From the NCBI RefSeq assembly GCF_002007105.1, contig NZ_MVBC01000018.1, positions 47,970 to 111,969 of the forward strand: a DNA stretch of 64,000 nucleotides. The letters are read 5' to 3'. The notes beneath the pieces are model-generated. The model was not told the DNA's origin. It was given only the letters and a program-made list of their open reading frames with translations, and made no database searches. The translations under genes and the position numbers were made by a program. Origin of the DNA: Hymenobacter sp. CRA2. Its GTDB lineage: Bacteria; Bacteroidota; Bacteroidia; Cytophagales; Hymenobacteraceae. Positions within the stretch are counted from its first letter, which is position 1. Every line of letters begins with the position of its first letter. Positions 45,291 to 54,334 of the stretch are shown here, piece by piece.

Positions 45291-45567
45291 GTTCACTTCA
45301 CTTGGGGTTGTCGCAGGTTCATCCAATCATAGGCGCAGTTCGAGTAGGGCAAAAGGCGCAACGCGTCCGGGGACGGTAGCTGCGCAGGTCGGTTTCGGGC
45401 TATGGTCGCCGGGCGGCTGCGGTGGCTGCACGGCTAGGCGATATTTGCGAAGTTTTTTTACGGCATCCCAACGGCATTTGCCCTAAGTTCATACCCATCA
45501 ATTACATCTTCCATCCTCTGTCCTTCAGGCCCTTTCAGGTTGCGTTAGGCCCAGGCTTCGGCTTAAA

Positions 45568-45599
45568 TGCAACGGGCGGCCACAAGGCCGCCCGTTGCA
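45568..45599. terminator. Hairpin terminator for rhaT
   Basis: TGCAACGGGCGGCC and its exact complement around an ACAA loop form a 14-bp stem about 60 nt past the rhaT stop on the minus strand. The region 45291-45567 holds nothing else that I can support. Confidence 0.75.
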
Positions 45600-45659
45600 C
45601 TTCACTCACTTAGGACTAATGGAACGAGGTACTATATACGGATGACTGCCGTCCGGAGC

Positions 45660-46787
45660 TTAGCGTTGCACGGCTACCGCGTCGGCCGAGTTGGAGTTGC
45701 TGGTTTGAGAATTGGCCGGAGCCGTGGTTTTGGCCTCCTGCGTGGGTTTTTCCGAACCCAGATAATTGCCGTAGCCCACAATAACGGTGGAGAAAACCAC
45801 TGCCAGAATGCCAATGGCCACGGTGCGCATGGTGGGCCGGTTGGCGCCGCGCCACTCGTGCAGGTAGAGGCCCCACAAGGAGCTGAACGTGATGATGAAA
45901 GCCATGTGCAGCGTCCAGCCCGAAAAACGGTAGTCGCCGAGCTGGGTGTCGCCCATGCCGTAGAAGAAGAACTGCAGGTACCACGTCAGGCCGGCCAGGG
46001 CGCAGAAGAAGATGTTGCGCGCCACCGGGGCTGTCACGTTGGTGTAGTCCGAGAAGGTTTTGTTCTTGAAGTTCAGGTAGAGGCACCAGAGGCCGTTGGT
46101 GGTCAGGCCGCCGAGCAGCACCACCACCAGGATGGCGTTGTTTTTATAGAGCGGGTCGGTGCCGTGCTGCACCGCAAGGTCGGCAATGCCCTGGCCCGCG
46201 TCGAGGCCGAAGGACATGCAGGCCGACATCACGCCCGAAAACACGGCCACCAGCAGCCCCTTGCGCAGGTCAAATTCAGCAATGGACGCCTGCTTCTGCT
46301 CGGTCGACAAAGACTTCTCCTTCATCATACCAGCCACCCCGCAAATCAGAATACCCGCCACGCACACCGCCAGGCCAATCAGAATCATGCGGCCCGAGGG
46401 TGTGCCCAGCAGCTGGGCAAACTCACTTTTCCAGAGTGGGGGTACCACCGTGCCAAACACCGCGCACAAACCCAGCGTGACGGCCATGCCCAGCGAGAGG
46501 CCCAGGTAGCGCATGGCCAGCCCGAACGTGAGCCCGCCGAAGCCCCACATCACGCCCCAGAAGTACACCCAGGCCAGATCGGAGCCCGAGGCCTGGCCCA
46601 GCACCTGGAACAGATCCGACACGGTAGCCAGGCCGAGCACGATGGGCGCCACCAGCCACGACACGATACCGCCGACCAGCCAGTAGCTTTCCCAGGCCCA
46701 GCCCTTCACTTTCTTGTAGGGCAGGTAGAAGCTGCCCGAGGCAAAGCCTCCCAATGCGTGCAGAATGACTCCCCAGAGGACGGCCAT
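45660..46787 (-). CDS. rhaT: L-rhamnose/proton symporter
   Basis: The 375-residue inner-membrane protein has ten predicted TM helices and matches RhaT: it starts VLWGVILHALGGFASGSFY, with PYKKVKGWAWESYWLVGG, the conserved GVMWGFGGLTFGLAMRYLG, and LLVAVFSGVMSACMSFGLDAG. RhaT carries L-rhamnose into the cytoplasm with protons. The C-terminal tail (KTTAPANSQTSNS) is polar and variable. It is divergent from rhaEW and shares its 240-nt control region, where a candidate operator lies at 46867-46884. Confidence 0.94.
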   Translation of the reverse strand: MAVLWGVILHALGGFASGSFYLPYKKVKGWAWESYWLVGGIVSWLVAPIVLGLATVSDLFQVLGQASGSDLAWVYFWGVMWGFGGLTFGLAMRYLGLSLGMAVTLGLCAVFGTVVPPLWKSEFAQLLGTPSGRMILIGLAVCVAGILICGVAGMMKEKSLSTEQKQASIAEFDLRKGLLVAVFSGVMSACMSFGLDAGQGIADLAVQHGTDPLYKNNAILVVVLLGGLTTNGLWCLYLNFKNKTFSDYTNVTAPVARNIFFCALAGLTWYLQFFFYGMGDTQLGDYRFSGWTLHMAFIITFSSLWGLYLHEWRGANRPTMRTVAIGILAVVFSTVIVGYGNYLGSEKPTQEAKTTAPANSQTSNSNSADAVAVQR

Positions 46788-46866
46788 AACGGGTGGTGAA
46801 TTTGGTGGGTGTGGGGCAAAGCTGCCCTTTAAAATAGCCCAAACTCTCCTGCTCCCTCCTGACTCC

Positions 46867-46884
46867 GAGTAAATGCTTACTCAC
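46867..46884. promoter_or_regulatory. Candidate operator between rhaT and rhaEW
   Basis: GAGTAAATGCTTACTCAC has six-base arms GAGTAA and TTACTC with a four-base spacer and ends in ACTCAC. Read on the minus strand it contains GTGAGTA, which is also present upstream of susC and of the acetylesterase gene. Confidence 0.4.
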
Positions 46885-46967
46885 TGGGGCTAACCTACTA
46901 GCCCTCGGCCCGATATTTTTCACCTTGAGCAGGAGAGTGCAGGATGTGAGCGGCGCAGGCAAGGACG

Positions 46968-46974
46968 TACTTTG
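46968..46974 (+). promoter_or_regulatory. Candidate -7 element for rhaEW
   Basis: TACTTTG, close to the TAnnTTTG consensus, ends 53 nt before the rhaEW start. The same heptamer precedes rhaI. No clear -33 element is seen. Confidence 0.35.
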
Positions 46975-47027
46975 TCTCAAAGCTAATTCCCTTACCCTTT
47001 CTCCGCGACATTCAACCAAGGCGCACT

Positions 47028-49136
47028 ATGGAAAAAACGCTCACCTTCCAGCACGTCAGCTACCTGTGGGACGAGGCCAAGGCCGCCCAGCTGGCCGGCG
47101 ACGAAGTAGCCCTGTTCCTGTACCGCTCGAACCTGCTCGGTGCCGACCTGCGCCTGACCAATTACGCCGGCGGCAATACTTCCTGCAAAATCACTGAAAC
47201 CGACCCCGTCACCGGCCAGCCGGTGGAAGTAATGTGGGTGAAAGGCTCGGGCGGCGACATCGGCACGCTGACCAAGGCCGGCTGCGCCAACCTCTACGTC
47301 GACAAGCTGCACGCCCTGAAGCAGCGCTACCGCGGCCTGCAGTTCGAGGACGAGATGGTAGCCCTGTTCGACCACTGCCTGTTCGACCCCAAGTGCGCCG
47401 CGCCCAGCATCGATACCCCGCTGCACGGCCTGCTGCCCTTCAAACACATCGACCACCTGCACCCCGATGCGCTGATTGCCATTGCGGCCAGCAAGGACGG
47501 CGAGCAGATCATGAAGGAAATCTGGGGCGACACCATGGCCTGGCTGCCCTGGCAGCGCCCCGGCTTCGACCTCGGCCTGAAACTGGAGGAAACGGTGAAG
47601 AACAACCCCGGCCTGCGCGGCGTCATCCTCGGCGGCCACGGCCTCTTCACCTGGGGCGACACCAGCTACGACTCCTATATCAATACGCTGGAGGTTATCG
47701 AGCAGGCTGCCGCCTACCTCGAAGAAAACTACGGCAAGCGTCGGCCCGTGTTCGGCGGCGTGAAGCAGGAGCAAACCCTGGACGCCGCCCAGCGCCGCCA
47801 GCAGGCCGCCGCCGTGATGCCCACCCTGCGCGGGCTGGCCTCGGGCCACCGCCGCATGCTCGGCCACTACACGGATGATTCGCGGGTGCTGGAGTTCGTG
47901 AATTCCAACGACCTGGAGCGCCTCGCGCGCCTGGGCACCTCCTGCCCCGACCACTTCCTGCGCACCAAAATCCGCCCGCTGGTGCTCGATCCGGCGCAGA
48001 TGCACCAGCCGCTGCCGGCGGTGAAGGAGTACCTACAGGAGCAGTTTGAGGCCTACCGCCAGGACTACACCGCCTACTACGAGCGCAGCAAGCACGCCAA
48101 CTCGCCCGCCCGCCGCGACCCGAACCCGGTGGTGATTCTGTGGCCCGGCGTGGGCATGTTCACCTTCGCCAAAGACAAACAGACCGCCCGCGTAGCTGCC
48201 GAGTTCTACACCAACGCCATCAACGTGATGCGCGGGGCCGAAGCCGTATCGGAATACCAAGGCCTGCCTGAGCAGGAAGCCTTCGACATCGAGTACTGGC
48301 TGCTGGAAGAAGCCAAGCTGCAGCGCATGCCCAAGCCCAAGAGCCTATCGGGCCAGGTGGCCTACGTGACGGGCGGCACCGGCGGCATCGGCAAGGCTAT
48401 CTGCGAAATCCTGCTGCAAAACGGCGCCTGCGTGGTAGCTACCGACCGCGACCGGCTGGAAGAAACCCAAACCGAGCTGCGCAAACAGTACGGCAAGGAC
48501 AATGCCCTCACCGCCGGCATCGACGTAACCAGCGCCGAGAGCATTGCCGAGTCGCTGCGCCAATCGGTGCTGCAGTTCGGCGGCGTGGATATCGTGGTGA
48601 ACTGCGCCGGTTTGTCGATCAGCAAGCCGCTGAGCGAGACGACGCAAGCCGACTGGGACATCCTGAACGACGTGCTGGTGAAAGGCCAGTTCCTGGTGAC
48701 CCAGCAGGCCGTGGAAATCCAGCGCCAGCAGGGCCTGGGCGGCGACGTGGTGAACATTGCCAGCAAAAACGGCCTCGTAGCCGGCCCCAACAACGTGGCC
48801 TACGGCACGGCTAAAGCTGCTCAGCTGCATATGTCGCGCCTGCTCGCGGCTGAGCTGGGCCCCGACAAAATCCGCGTCAACACCGTGAACCCCGACGCCG
48901 TGCTGCGCGGCTCCAAGATCTGGGAAGGCGACTGGGCCGCTGGCCGCGCCAAGGCCTACGGCGTGTCGGTGGAAGACCTGCCGGCGCACTACGCCAAGCG
49001 CACCTTGCTGGGCGAGGAAGTGCTGGCCGAGGACATTGCCAAGGCGGTGCTCGTGTTCGTGGATGGCTCGCTGGCCAAGTCCACGGGCAACGTACTGAAC
49101 GTGGACGGCGGCGTGGCTATGGCCTTCGTGCGCTAA
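47028..49136 (+). CDS. rhaEW: Bifunctional rhamnulose-1-phosphate aldolase / lactaldehyde dehydrogenase
   Basis: The 702-residue enzyme fuses a class-II-type sugar-phosphate aldolase (about 1-400, with MWVKGSGGDIGTL, HPDALIAIAAS and LGGHGLFTWGD) to a short-chain dehydrogenase (about 435-702, with YVTGGTGGIGKAICEIL, VNCAGLSISKP and active-site Tyr and Lys in YGTAKAAQ). Characterised RhaEW proteins split L-rhamnulose 1-phosphate and oxidise the lactaldehyde, giving dihydroxyacetone phosphate and L-lactate. That fits the LutABC genes downstream. The end of the SDR part (TLLGEEVLAEDIAKAVLVF, VLNVDGG) is intact. Confidence 0.95.
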   Translation: MEKTLTFQHVSYLWDEAKAAQLAGDEVALFLYRSNLLGADLRLTNYAGGNTSCKITETDPVTGQPVEVMWVKGSGGDIGTLTKAGCANLYVDKLHALKQRYRGLQFEDEMVALFDHCLFDPKCAAPSIDTPLHGLLPFKHIDHLHPDALIAIAASKDGEQIMKEIWGDTMAWLPWQRPGFDLGLKLEETVKNNPGLRGVILGGHGLFTWGDTSYDSYINTLEVIEQAAAYLEENYGKRRPVFGGVKQEQTLDAAQRRQQAAAVMPTLRGLASGHRRMLGHYTDDSRVLEFVNSNDLERLARLGTSCPDHFLRTKIRPLVLDPAQMHQPLPAVKEYLQEQFEAYRQDYTAYYERSKHANSPARRDPNPVVILWPGVGMFTFAKDKQTARVAAEFYTNAINVMRGAEAVSEYQGLPEQEAFDIEYWLLEEAKLQRMPKPKSLSGQVAYVTGGTGGIGKAICEILLQNGACVVATDRDRLEETQTELRKQYGKDNALTAGIDVTSAESIAESLRQSVLQFGGVDIVVNCAGLSISKPLSETTQADWDILNDVLVKGQFLVTQQAVEIQRQQGLGGDVVNIASKNGLVAGPNNVAYGTAKAAQLHMSRLLAAELGPDKIRVNTVNPDAVLRGSKIWEGDWAAGRAKAYGVSVEDLPAHYAKRTLLGEEVLAEDIAKAVLVFVDGSLAKSTGNVLNVDGGVAMAFVR

Positions 49137-49155
49137 TTCGCAACTTTCTGTCCGA

Positions 49156-49194
49156 AAATAAATAAGCCGGCCCGCAAGGCCGGCTTATTTATTT
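49156..49194. terminator. Terminator after rhaEW
   Basis: A 17-bp perfect stem (AAATAAATAAGCCGGCC and its complement) with a CGCAA loop lies about 20 nt after the stop; AT-rich outer arms give T-rich tails on both strands. Confidence 0.85.
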
Positions 49195-49264
49195 GATTTC
49201 CAATTGCTCAAACGTCGGCACAAATAAATACCTCTATTCATTTCGTCTATAAAGGCAATTCATT

Positions 49265-49276
49265 GGGAACGTTCCC
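49265..49276. promoter_or_regulatory. Palindrome GGGAACGTTCCC upstream of the GntR gene
   Basis: A perfect 12-bp palindrome lies in the 353-nt gap between rhaEW and the GntR gene. Its shape is that of a LacI- or GntR-type operator. The rest of the gap holds the rhaEW terminator and no gene. Confidence 0.45.
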
Positions 49277-49489
49277 GATATCGATTGCACAACTATTCCC
49301 ACCGCGACCTTCCCCATTTGCGCCGAATTCGTTAAGTTTTGACTGTCAAAAATCCTCCTCCCACCCCAGTTCTGCGGCTTATGGTTTTGCACCTTACCCG
49401 AACGCTGCCAGGTTGCTGTTGGCGCAGCGCGTGGGCAGTAGCCCGGGTCGCCGGGCTGGGCTCTCACCTTTTGCGTCCGCGCTTCCGGC

Positions 49490-50503
49490 ATGTATAAGCT
49501 GCAGTTTAAGCCCTTTGACAAGACTCCGAAGTACAAGCAGATTGTGCAGTCGGTCATTACCGACATTGAGCGCGGGGTACTGAAGCGCGAAGACCAACTG
49601 CCCTCCATCAGCGAGTTGAGCGCCGAGTATTACCTAGCCCGCGACACCGTCGAGAAGGCCTACCGCGAGTTGCGGGCCCGCGGCTTCATTACCTCGGTGC
49701 AGGGCAAGGGCTACTACGTGCAGGCCACCGACGCGAGCAAGCTCAAAATCCTGCTCGTATTCAATAAATTAAGCTCGTATAAGAAAATTATTTATTACGC
49801 TTTTCTAAATGCCCTGGGAAGCCGCGCGTCGGTGGATTTACAAATTCACCATTACAGCGCGAGTCTATTTCAGGATATTATGGAAAAGAATATGGGCAAA
49901 TACAATTATTACGTGGTCATGCCGCATTTCACCCAGGATCTGGACAAGGCTGATTACAAAGCCATTCTGAACTCCATTCCGGCCGGGGAGCTGGTGCTAC
50001 TCGACAAGGAAATTCCGGACTTGAAACACCCTTGCCTGACGGTATACCAGGATTTCGACAAGGACATTTTCGGGGCGCTGGAGGGCGTGACGGACCTGCT
50101 GGCCAAGTACCACAAGCTGGTGCTGGTGCTGCCGAGCGTGGGCAACAACTACCCGGTGGAAATTGCCTGGGGCTTCCGCACCTTCTGCGCCAAGCACGGC
50201 AAGGAGTTTTCCATCAAGGAAAACGCCATGAACGAGGTGCTGGAGCCCGGCACAGCCTACGTGGTGGTGGAAACCACCGACCTGGCCGAGCTGATCAAGA
50301 AAGTGCGGCAGACGCCCTACCTGCTGGGCCGTGAAATCGGCATTCTGTCCTTCAACACCAGCACCCTGAAGGAGCTGCTGGGCATTACCGTCATTTCCAC
50401 CGACTTCGAGGCCATGGGCCAGACGGCCGCCGAGCTGCTGCTGCAAGGCCGGCGCGAAAAGGTAAAAAACCCCTTCTACACCATCCGGCGCGGGTCGTTG
50501 TAA
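49490..50503 (+). CDS. GntR-family regulator with sugar-sensing domain
   Basis: The 337-residue regulator has a GntR winged helix at 1-75 (KYKQIVQSVITDIERGVLK, DQLPSISELSAEYYLARDTV, KAYRELRARGFITSVQGKGYYV) and a periplasmic-binding-protein-like effector domain at about 83-330 that begins LKILLVFNKLSSYKKIIYYAF. Such GntR/LacI-hybrid proteins in Bacteroidota usually control nearby sugar genes. Its position between rhaEW and rhaI makes L-rhamnose or an intermediate the probable effector. AT-rich codons around 49745-49910 differ from the GC-rich rest of the window. Confidence 0.88.
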   Translation: MYKLQFKPFDKTPKYKQIVQSVITDIERGVLKREDQLPSISELSAEYYLARDTVEKAYRELRARGFITSVQGKGYYVQATDASKLKILLVFNKLSSYKKIIYYAFLNALGSRASVDLQIHHYSASLFQDIMEKNMGKYNYYVVMPHFTQDLDKADYKAILNSIPAGELVLLDKEIPDLKHPCLTVYQDFDKDIFGALEGVTDLLAKYHKLVLVLPSVGNNYPVEIAWGFRTFCAKHGKEFSIKENAMNEVLEPGTAYVVVETTDLAELIKKVRQTPYLLGREIGILSFNTSTLKELLGITVISTDFEAMGQTAAELLLQGRREKVKNPFYTIRRGSL

Positions 50504-50532
50504 TTCCCAAAGAACCCAACGAATTATCTGGC

Positions 50533-50564
50533 ACGTCATGCTGCGCCCCGTCGCAGCATGACGT
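50533..50564. repeat. Hairpin repeat after the GntR gene
   Basis: ACGTCATGCTGCG and CGCAGCATGACGT form a 13-bp stem about 30 nt past the stop. The GTCATGCT word also appears in the repeat at 16818-16945, so this may be a short relative and can act as a terminator. Confidence 0.65.
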
Positions 50565-50662
50565 TCTTGTGTTAGAAGCACAGCCGTGTACCCGGCGCTT
50601 GTTCTTCTATCCTTTTCCCCGCTTGCAGGAGAGTTCAGAACAGTTTCGGTTAGGGTCGGGAG

Positions 50663-50669
50663 TACTTTG
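50663..50669 (+). promoter_or_regulatory. Candidate -7 element for rhaI
   Basis: TACTTTG lies 80 nt before the rhaI start, with TTTC about 17 nt upstream as a weak -33 element. The same heptamer precedes rhaEW. Confidence 0.35.
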
Positions 50670-50748
50670 CTTAAGCTTAGCCATGTCCCACCCACCGGGG
50701 CGGTAACCGCTCACTCAGCGCCCGCGCCGTTGCCATCCCTCCGCGACT

Positions 50749-52029
50749 ATGATCGACGCCCAACGCCTTCACGACCTCAACCACGCCAAACAGGCCGAAC
50801 ACGAGCTGCGCCTCGGGTTTCTGCGCGACCTATTGGGCCGCCGCGGCCTCGATGTGCAGGACGTCATCCGGAAGCTGGTGCAGTTTCAGGTAGCCATTCC
50901 GAGCTGGGCCCTGGGCACCGGCGGCACGCGCTTCGGGCGCTACCCGCTGGGCGGCGAGCCGCGCAACCTGGAAGAGAAGATTCAGGACATTGGCCTGCTC
51001 AACCAGCTCAACGGCTCCTCCAACTCGATTTCCCTGCACATTCCCTGGGACATTCCTACGGACGTGGCCGCCATCGAGCAGCAGCTCGCGGAGCAGAAGC
51101 TGGTGATTGACTCGGTCAACTCCAACACCTTCCAGGACCAGAAAGACCAGGCCTACTCCTACAAGTTTGGCTCCCTGTGCCACACCGAGCAGGGTGTGCG
51201 CGAGCAGGCCATTCAGCACAACATCGAGTGCGTGCGCTACGGCGAGCAGCTCGGCGCCAAGACGCACACCGTGTGGCTGGCCGACGGCTCGAACTTCCCC
51301 GGGCAGCAGCACTTCCGCCGCGCCTATCAGCGCACGCAGGAGTCGCTGGCGGCCATCTACGAGGCGCTGCCCTCCGACTGGACCATGCTCATCGAGTACA
51401 AGCCCTACGAGCCGCACTTCTACTCCATGATCATCCCCGACTGGGGTACCTCCTACTCGCTGTGCCAGCAACTGGGTAAGCAGGCGCAGGTGCTGGTGGA
51501 TCTGGGCCACCACCTGCCCAATACCAACATCGAGCAGATCGTGGGCCGTTTGCTGCACTTCGGGCGCCTCGGCGGCTTCCACTTCAACGGCTCCATGTAC
51601 GGCGACGACGACCTGACGACGGGCAGCATGAAGCCCTTCCAGCTCTTCCTGATCTTCAACGAGCTAGTGGACGGCGCCCAGGACCAGGCAGTCAGCAACC
51701 CCGCCGTGGCCTACATGATTGACGCCAGCCACAACACCAAGGACCCGCTGGAAGACCTGCTGCAGTCGGTCGACAACATCCTCGGCGCCTACGCCAAGGC
51801 CCTGCTGGTAGACCGCGCCCAGTTGAGCGAGCTGCAACAAAATAACGACGTGGTGCGGGCCGAGGAGCTGCTGCGCGACGCTTTCCTGACCGACGTACGC
51901 CCGCTCGTGCAGGACGCCTACCTGCAGGCCGGCGGTGCCCTTGACCCGATTTCGGCCTACCGCGCGGCGGCGGTGCGCGAGCAACTCATCCAGCAACGCG
52001 GCAAGCTCAGCCTGTCGACCGGCCTGTAA
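50749..52029 (+). CDS. rhaI: L-rhamnose isomerase (RhaI type)
   Basis: The 426-residue TIM-barrel enzyme converts L-rhamnose to L-rhamnulose. It belongs to the RhaI group like the Pseudomonas stutzeri enzyme, not the E. coli RhaA type. Recognisable parts are VAIPSWALGTGGTRFGRYPL near 45-64, SISLHIPWD, TVWLADGSNFPGQQH, the metal-site region MLIEYKPYEPHFYSM, VLVDLGHHLPNTNIEQIV, and GGFHFNGSMYGDDDL. Glu, Asp and His residues in these segments are the expected metal ligands. The kinase gene begins 10 nt downstream, so they form one operon. Confidence 0.94.
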   Translation: MIDAQRLHDLNHAKQAEHELRLGFLRDLLGRRGLDVQDVIRKLVQFQVAIPSWALGTGGTRFGRYPLGGEPRNLEEKIQDIGLLNQLNGSSNSISLHIPWDIPTDVAAIEQQLAEQKLVIDSVNSNTFQDQKDQAYSYKFGSLCHTEQGVREQAIQHNIECVRYGEQLGAKTHTVWLADGSNFPGQQHFRRAYQRTQESLAAIYEALPSDWTMLIEYKPYEPHFYSMIIPDWGTSYSLCQQLGKQAQVLVDLGHHLPNTNIEQIVGRLLHFGRLGGFHFNGSMYGDDDLTTGSMKPFQLFLIFNELVDGAQDQAVSNPAVAYMIDASHNTKDPLEDLLQSVDNILGAYAKALLVDRAQLSELQQNNDVVRAEELLRDAFLTDVRPLVQDAYLQAGGALDPISAYRAAAVREQLIQQRGKLSLSTGL

Positions 52030-52039
52030 GCCAACTTGT

Positions 52040-53368
52040 ATGAAAAAGACCATTTATGCCGTCTTCGACGTGGGCAAGACCAACAAGAAGGTCATCCTCT
52101 TCGACGAAGACCGGCAGATAATAGAAGAAAAGCAGCACGTGTGCGTGGATACCGTCGATGACGATGGCTTTCCGTGCGAGAGCCTGGCCCGCCTGACGCA
52201 GTGGGTGCAGGACCACTGGCACGGGCTGCGCACCAACTCGCGCTTCTCGGTGAAGGGGGTGAATTTCACTTCCTACGGGGCCAGCTTCGTGCACCTGGGG
52301 GCCAACGGGCAACCCGTGCTGCCGCTCTACAACTACCTCAAGCCCCTGCCCGAACAGTGGCTGGAGCGCTTTTACCAGGAGCTGGGCCAGTCGAAGGAAG
52401 AATTTGCGGCCGCTACCTGCTCGCCGCAGCTGGGCATGCTCAACTCGGGCCTGCAGCTGTACTGGCTGAAGCACGCCAAGCCGCAGCAGTTTTCGCGCAT
52501 TCGCACGTCGCTGCACCTGCCGCAGTACCTCTCCTACCTCATCACCGGCGAAGCCTTCAGCGACTACACCTCCGTGGGCTGCCACACCGGCCTCTGGGAC
52601 TACGCCAAGGGCCAGTACCACGACTGGGTGTACCGCGAGGGCATCGACGACAAGCTGGCCCCGCTGACGCAGGACTCCGTGGCTGGCGTGGTCGACGGCA
52701 TCCTGGTGGGCGTGGGCCTGCACGACTCCTCTGCGGCCGTGCTGCCTTACCTGCTGGAGTGCCAGGAGCCGTTTTTGCTCGTCTCGACGGGTACCTGGGC
52801 GGTGGTGCTCAACCCCTTCAACGACCAGCCGCTCACGCCCGAGCTGCTGCGCCGCGACTGCCTGAGCTTCCTCTCGCCCAAGGGCCGTATGACCAAGGCC
52901 GCGCGCAACTTCTTCGGCCGGGAGCACGACTATCAGGTGCAGCGCATTGCCAATCACTTCCAGGTCAAGCCCGATTTCTACCACAGTTTCGTGCTGGCTC
53001 GTCCCTACGACCCAGCCGCCGCGCCGTTCCATCCGTGGTGCATGGCCGGCACCGGCCCCTTCCCCGACGAGCCGGTGACCGAGTGGGAGCTGTCGGGCTT
53101 CAAGACGGCCGGCGAGGCCTACCACCAGCTCATCCACGGGCTGATGGACATCCTGACCGAGTCCATCAAACTGGTGTACCAGGACGAGCAGATTATCTAC
53201 GTCGACGGCGGTTTCGCCCGCAACCCGCTGTTTATGCAGGTGCTGGGCTGGAACTTCCCGCAGGCCGACATCCGCACCCTGGAAGTGCCCCAGGCCACCG
53301 CGCTGGGTGCCCTCACGCACCTGGAGCAGGGCGAAGCCTGGACCAAGACGCAGCTGCTGTTTACCTAA
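52040..53368 (+). CDS. rhaB: FGGY-family L-rhamnulokinase
   Basis: The 442-residue kinase phosphorylates L-rhamnulose to the 1-phosphate. It shows FGGY features: the phosphate loop FDVGKTNKKVILFDEDR at 8-24, the second domain with VSTGTWAVVLNPF near 250, and the C-terminal adenosine site YVDGGFARNPLFMQVLG with VPQATALGAL. The catalytic Asp probably lies in VGLHDSSAAVLPY. The start at 52040 comes from the operon spacing and because the first strand begins there; the open frame runs further upstream inside rhaI. Substrate is inferred from neighbours RhaI and RhaEW. Confidence 0.9.
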   Translation: MKKTIYAVFDVGKTNKKVILFDEDRQIIEEKQHVCVDTVDDDGFPCESLARLTQWVQDHWHGLRTNSRFSVKGVNFTSYGASFVHLGANGQPVLPLYNYLKPLPEQWLERFYQELGQSKEEFAAATCSPQLGMLNSGLQLYWLKHAKPQQFSRIRTSLHLPQYLSYLITGEAFSDYTSVGCHTGLWDYAKGQYHDWVYREGIDDKLAPLTQDSVAGVVDGILVGVGLHDSSAAVLPYLLECQEPFLLVSTGTWAVVLNPFNDQPLTPELLRRDCLSFLSPKGRMTKAARNFFGREHDYQVQRIANHFQVKPDFYHSFVLARPYDPAAAPFHPWCMAGTGPFPDEPVTEWELSGFKTAGEAYHQLIHGLMDILTESIKLVYQDEQIIYVDGGFARNPLFMQVLGWNFPQADIRTLEVPQATALGALTHLEQGEAWTKTQLLFT

Positions 53369-53393
53369 ACCGCACCGTTGCCAGAAGCCAAGG

Positions 53394-53526
53394 AGCTAGT
53401 TCCCCTCCTCAGTTGAGGAGGCGTTAGGGGTGGTTGACCCATCGTTGAACGACTTCTGGAACTAGCTTCCTGGCTCTAGCTTTCAACCACCCCTAGCCCC
53501 TCCTCAGCTGAGGAGGGGAACTAGCT
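53394..53526. repeat. Intergenic palindromic repeat, family A copy 3
   Basis: The same design as copies 1 and 2 with ends AGCTAGTTCCCCTCCTCAG and complement, placed between rhamnulokinase and lutA, where it again separates co-directional genes. Confidence 0.87.
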
Positions 53527-53536
53527 TTAGCTGTCC

Positions 53537-54334
53537 ATGAAAGTAGGCTTGTTTATTCCGTGCTACGTCGATCAGTTTTACCCGCAGGTGGGCATTGCGA
53601 CCTACCAGTTGCTGGAAAAGCTGGGCGTGCGGGCTGATTTCCCGGTGAAGCAAACCTGCTGCGGCCAGCCCATGGCCAATACCGGCTGCGAGCAGGACGC
53701 CAAGCCCGTGTACCGGCACTTCGTCGACACCTTCCAGGGCTACGACTACGTGGTGGCGCCTTCGGGCAGCTGCGTGTACCACGTGCGCAAGCACTACGAC
53801 GTGGTGGAGCAAACCGGCGCCGTGCAGCACGTACGCCAGGCCACCTATGACTTGTTTGACTTCATCACCTCGGTGCTGGGCGTGACGGAGCTGCCGGGCC
53901 GCTTTCCGCACCAGGTAGGCCTGCACCTGAGCTGCCACGGGCAGCGCGGGCTGCACCAGGCCAACGAGTCGGAAATGACGCCAGTGCGCGACGGGCAGCT
54001 CAGCCGCCTGCTGCGCAGCCTCGACGGGCTGACGCTGACCGAACTGAGCCGCAACGACGAGTGCTGCGGCTTCGGCGGCACCTTCTGCATCACCGAGGAA
54101 GCCGTATCCGCCCGCATGGGTCAGGACCGCGTGCAGGACCACCTGCAACACGGCACTCAGGTACTTACTGGCGGGGATATGTCCTGCCTGATGCACCTGC
54201 AAGGCATCGTGCGCCGCCGGCAGCTGCCGATGCGCGTACTGCACGCAGTCGAAATCTTCAACGTGGCCCTACAGCCGTCGGGCACTTCGGTGTCGACGTT
54301 TGTGCCACAGTCAACGACGGCCGAACGTGTGTAG
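53537..54334 (+). CDS. lutA: Lactate utilisation protein A (Fe-S subunit)
   Basis: The 265-residue protein carries two CCG-type cysteine domains that bind iron-sulfur clusters: KQTCCGQPMANTGC near 36-49 and DECCGFGGTF near 174-183, with HLSCHGQRG between. LutA, LutB and LutC together oxidise L-lactate to pyruvate. It begins with ATG just after a family A repeat. A perfect inverted repeat starts over its stop codon. Its place after the rhamnose genes fits the lactate made by RhaEW. Confidence 0.93.
   Translation: MKVGLFIPCYVDQFYPQVGIATYQLLEKLGVRADFPVKQTCCGQPMANTGCEQDAKPVYRHFVDTFQGYDYVVAPSGSCVYHVRKHYDVVEQTGAVQHVRQATYDLFDFITSVLGVTELPGRFPHQVGLHLSCHGQRGLHQANESEMTPVRDGQLSRLLRSLDGLTLTELSRNDECCGFGGTFCITEEAVSARMGQDRVQDHLQHGTQVLTGGDMSCLMHLQGIVRRRQLPMRVLHAVEIFNVALQPSGTSVSTFVPQSTTAERV

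Noticed and set aside
46867..46974. CRP-type site upstream of rhaEW
   Set aside because: No TGTGA-N6-TCACA arrangement is present; only the GAGTAA/TTACTC pair can be supported.
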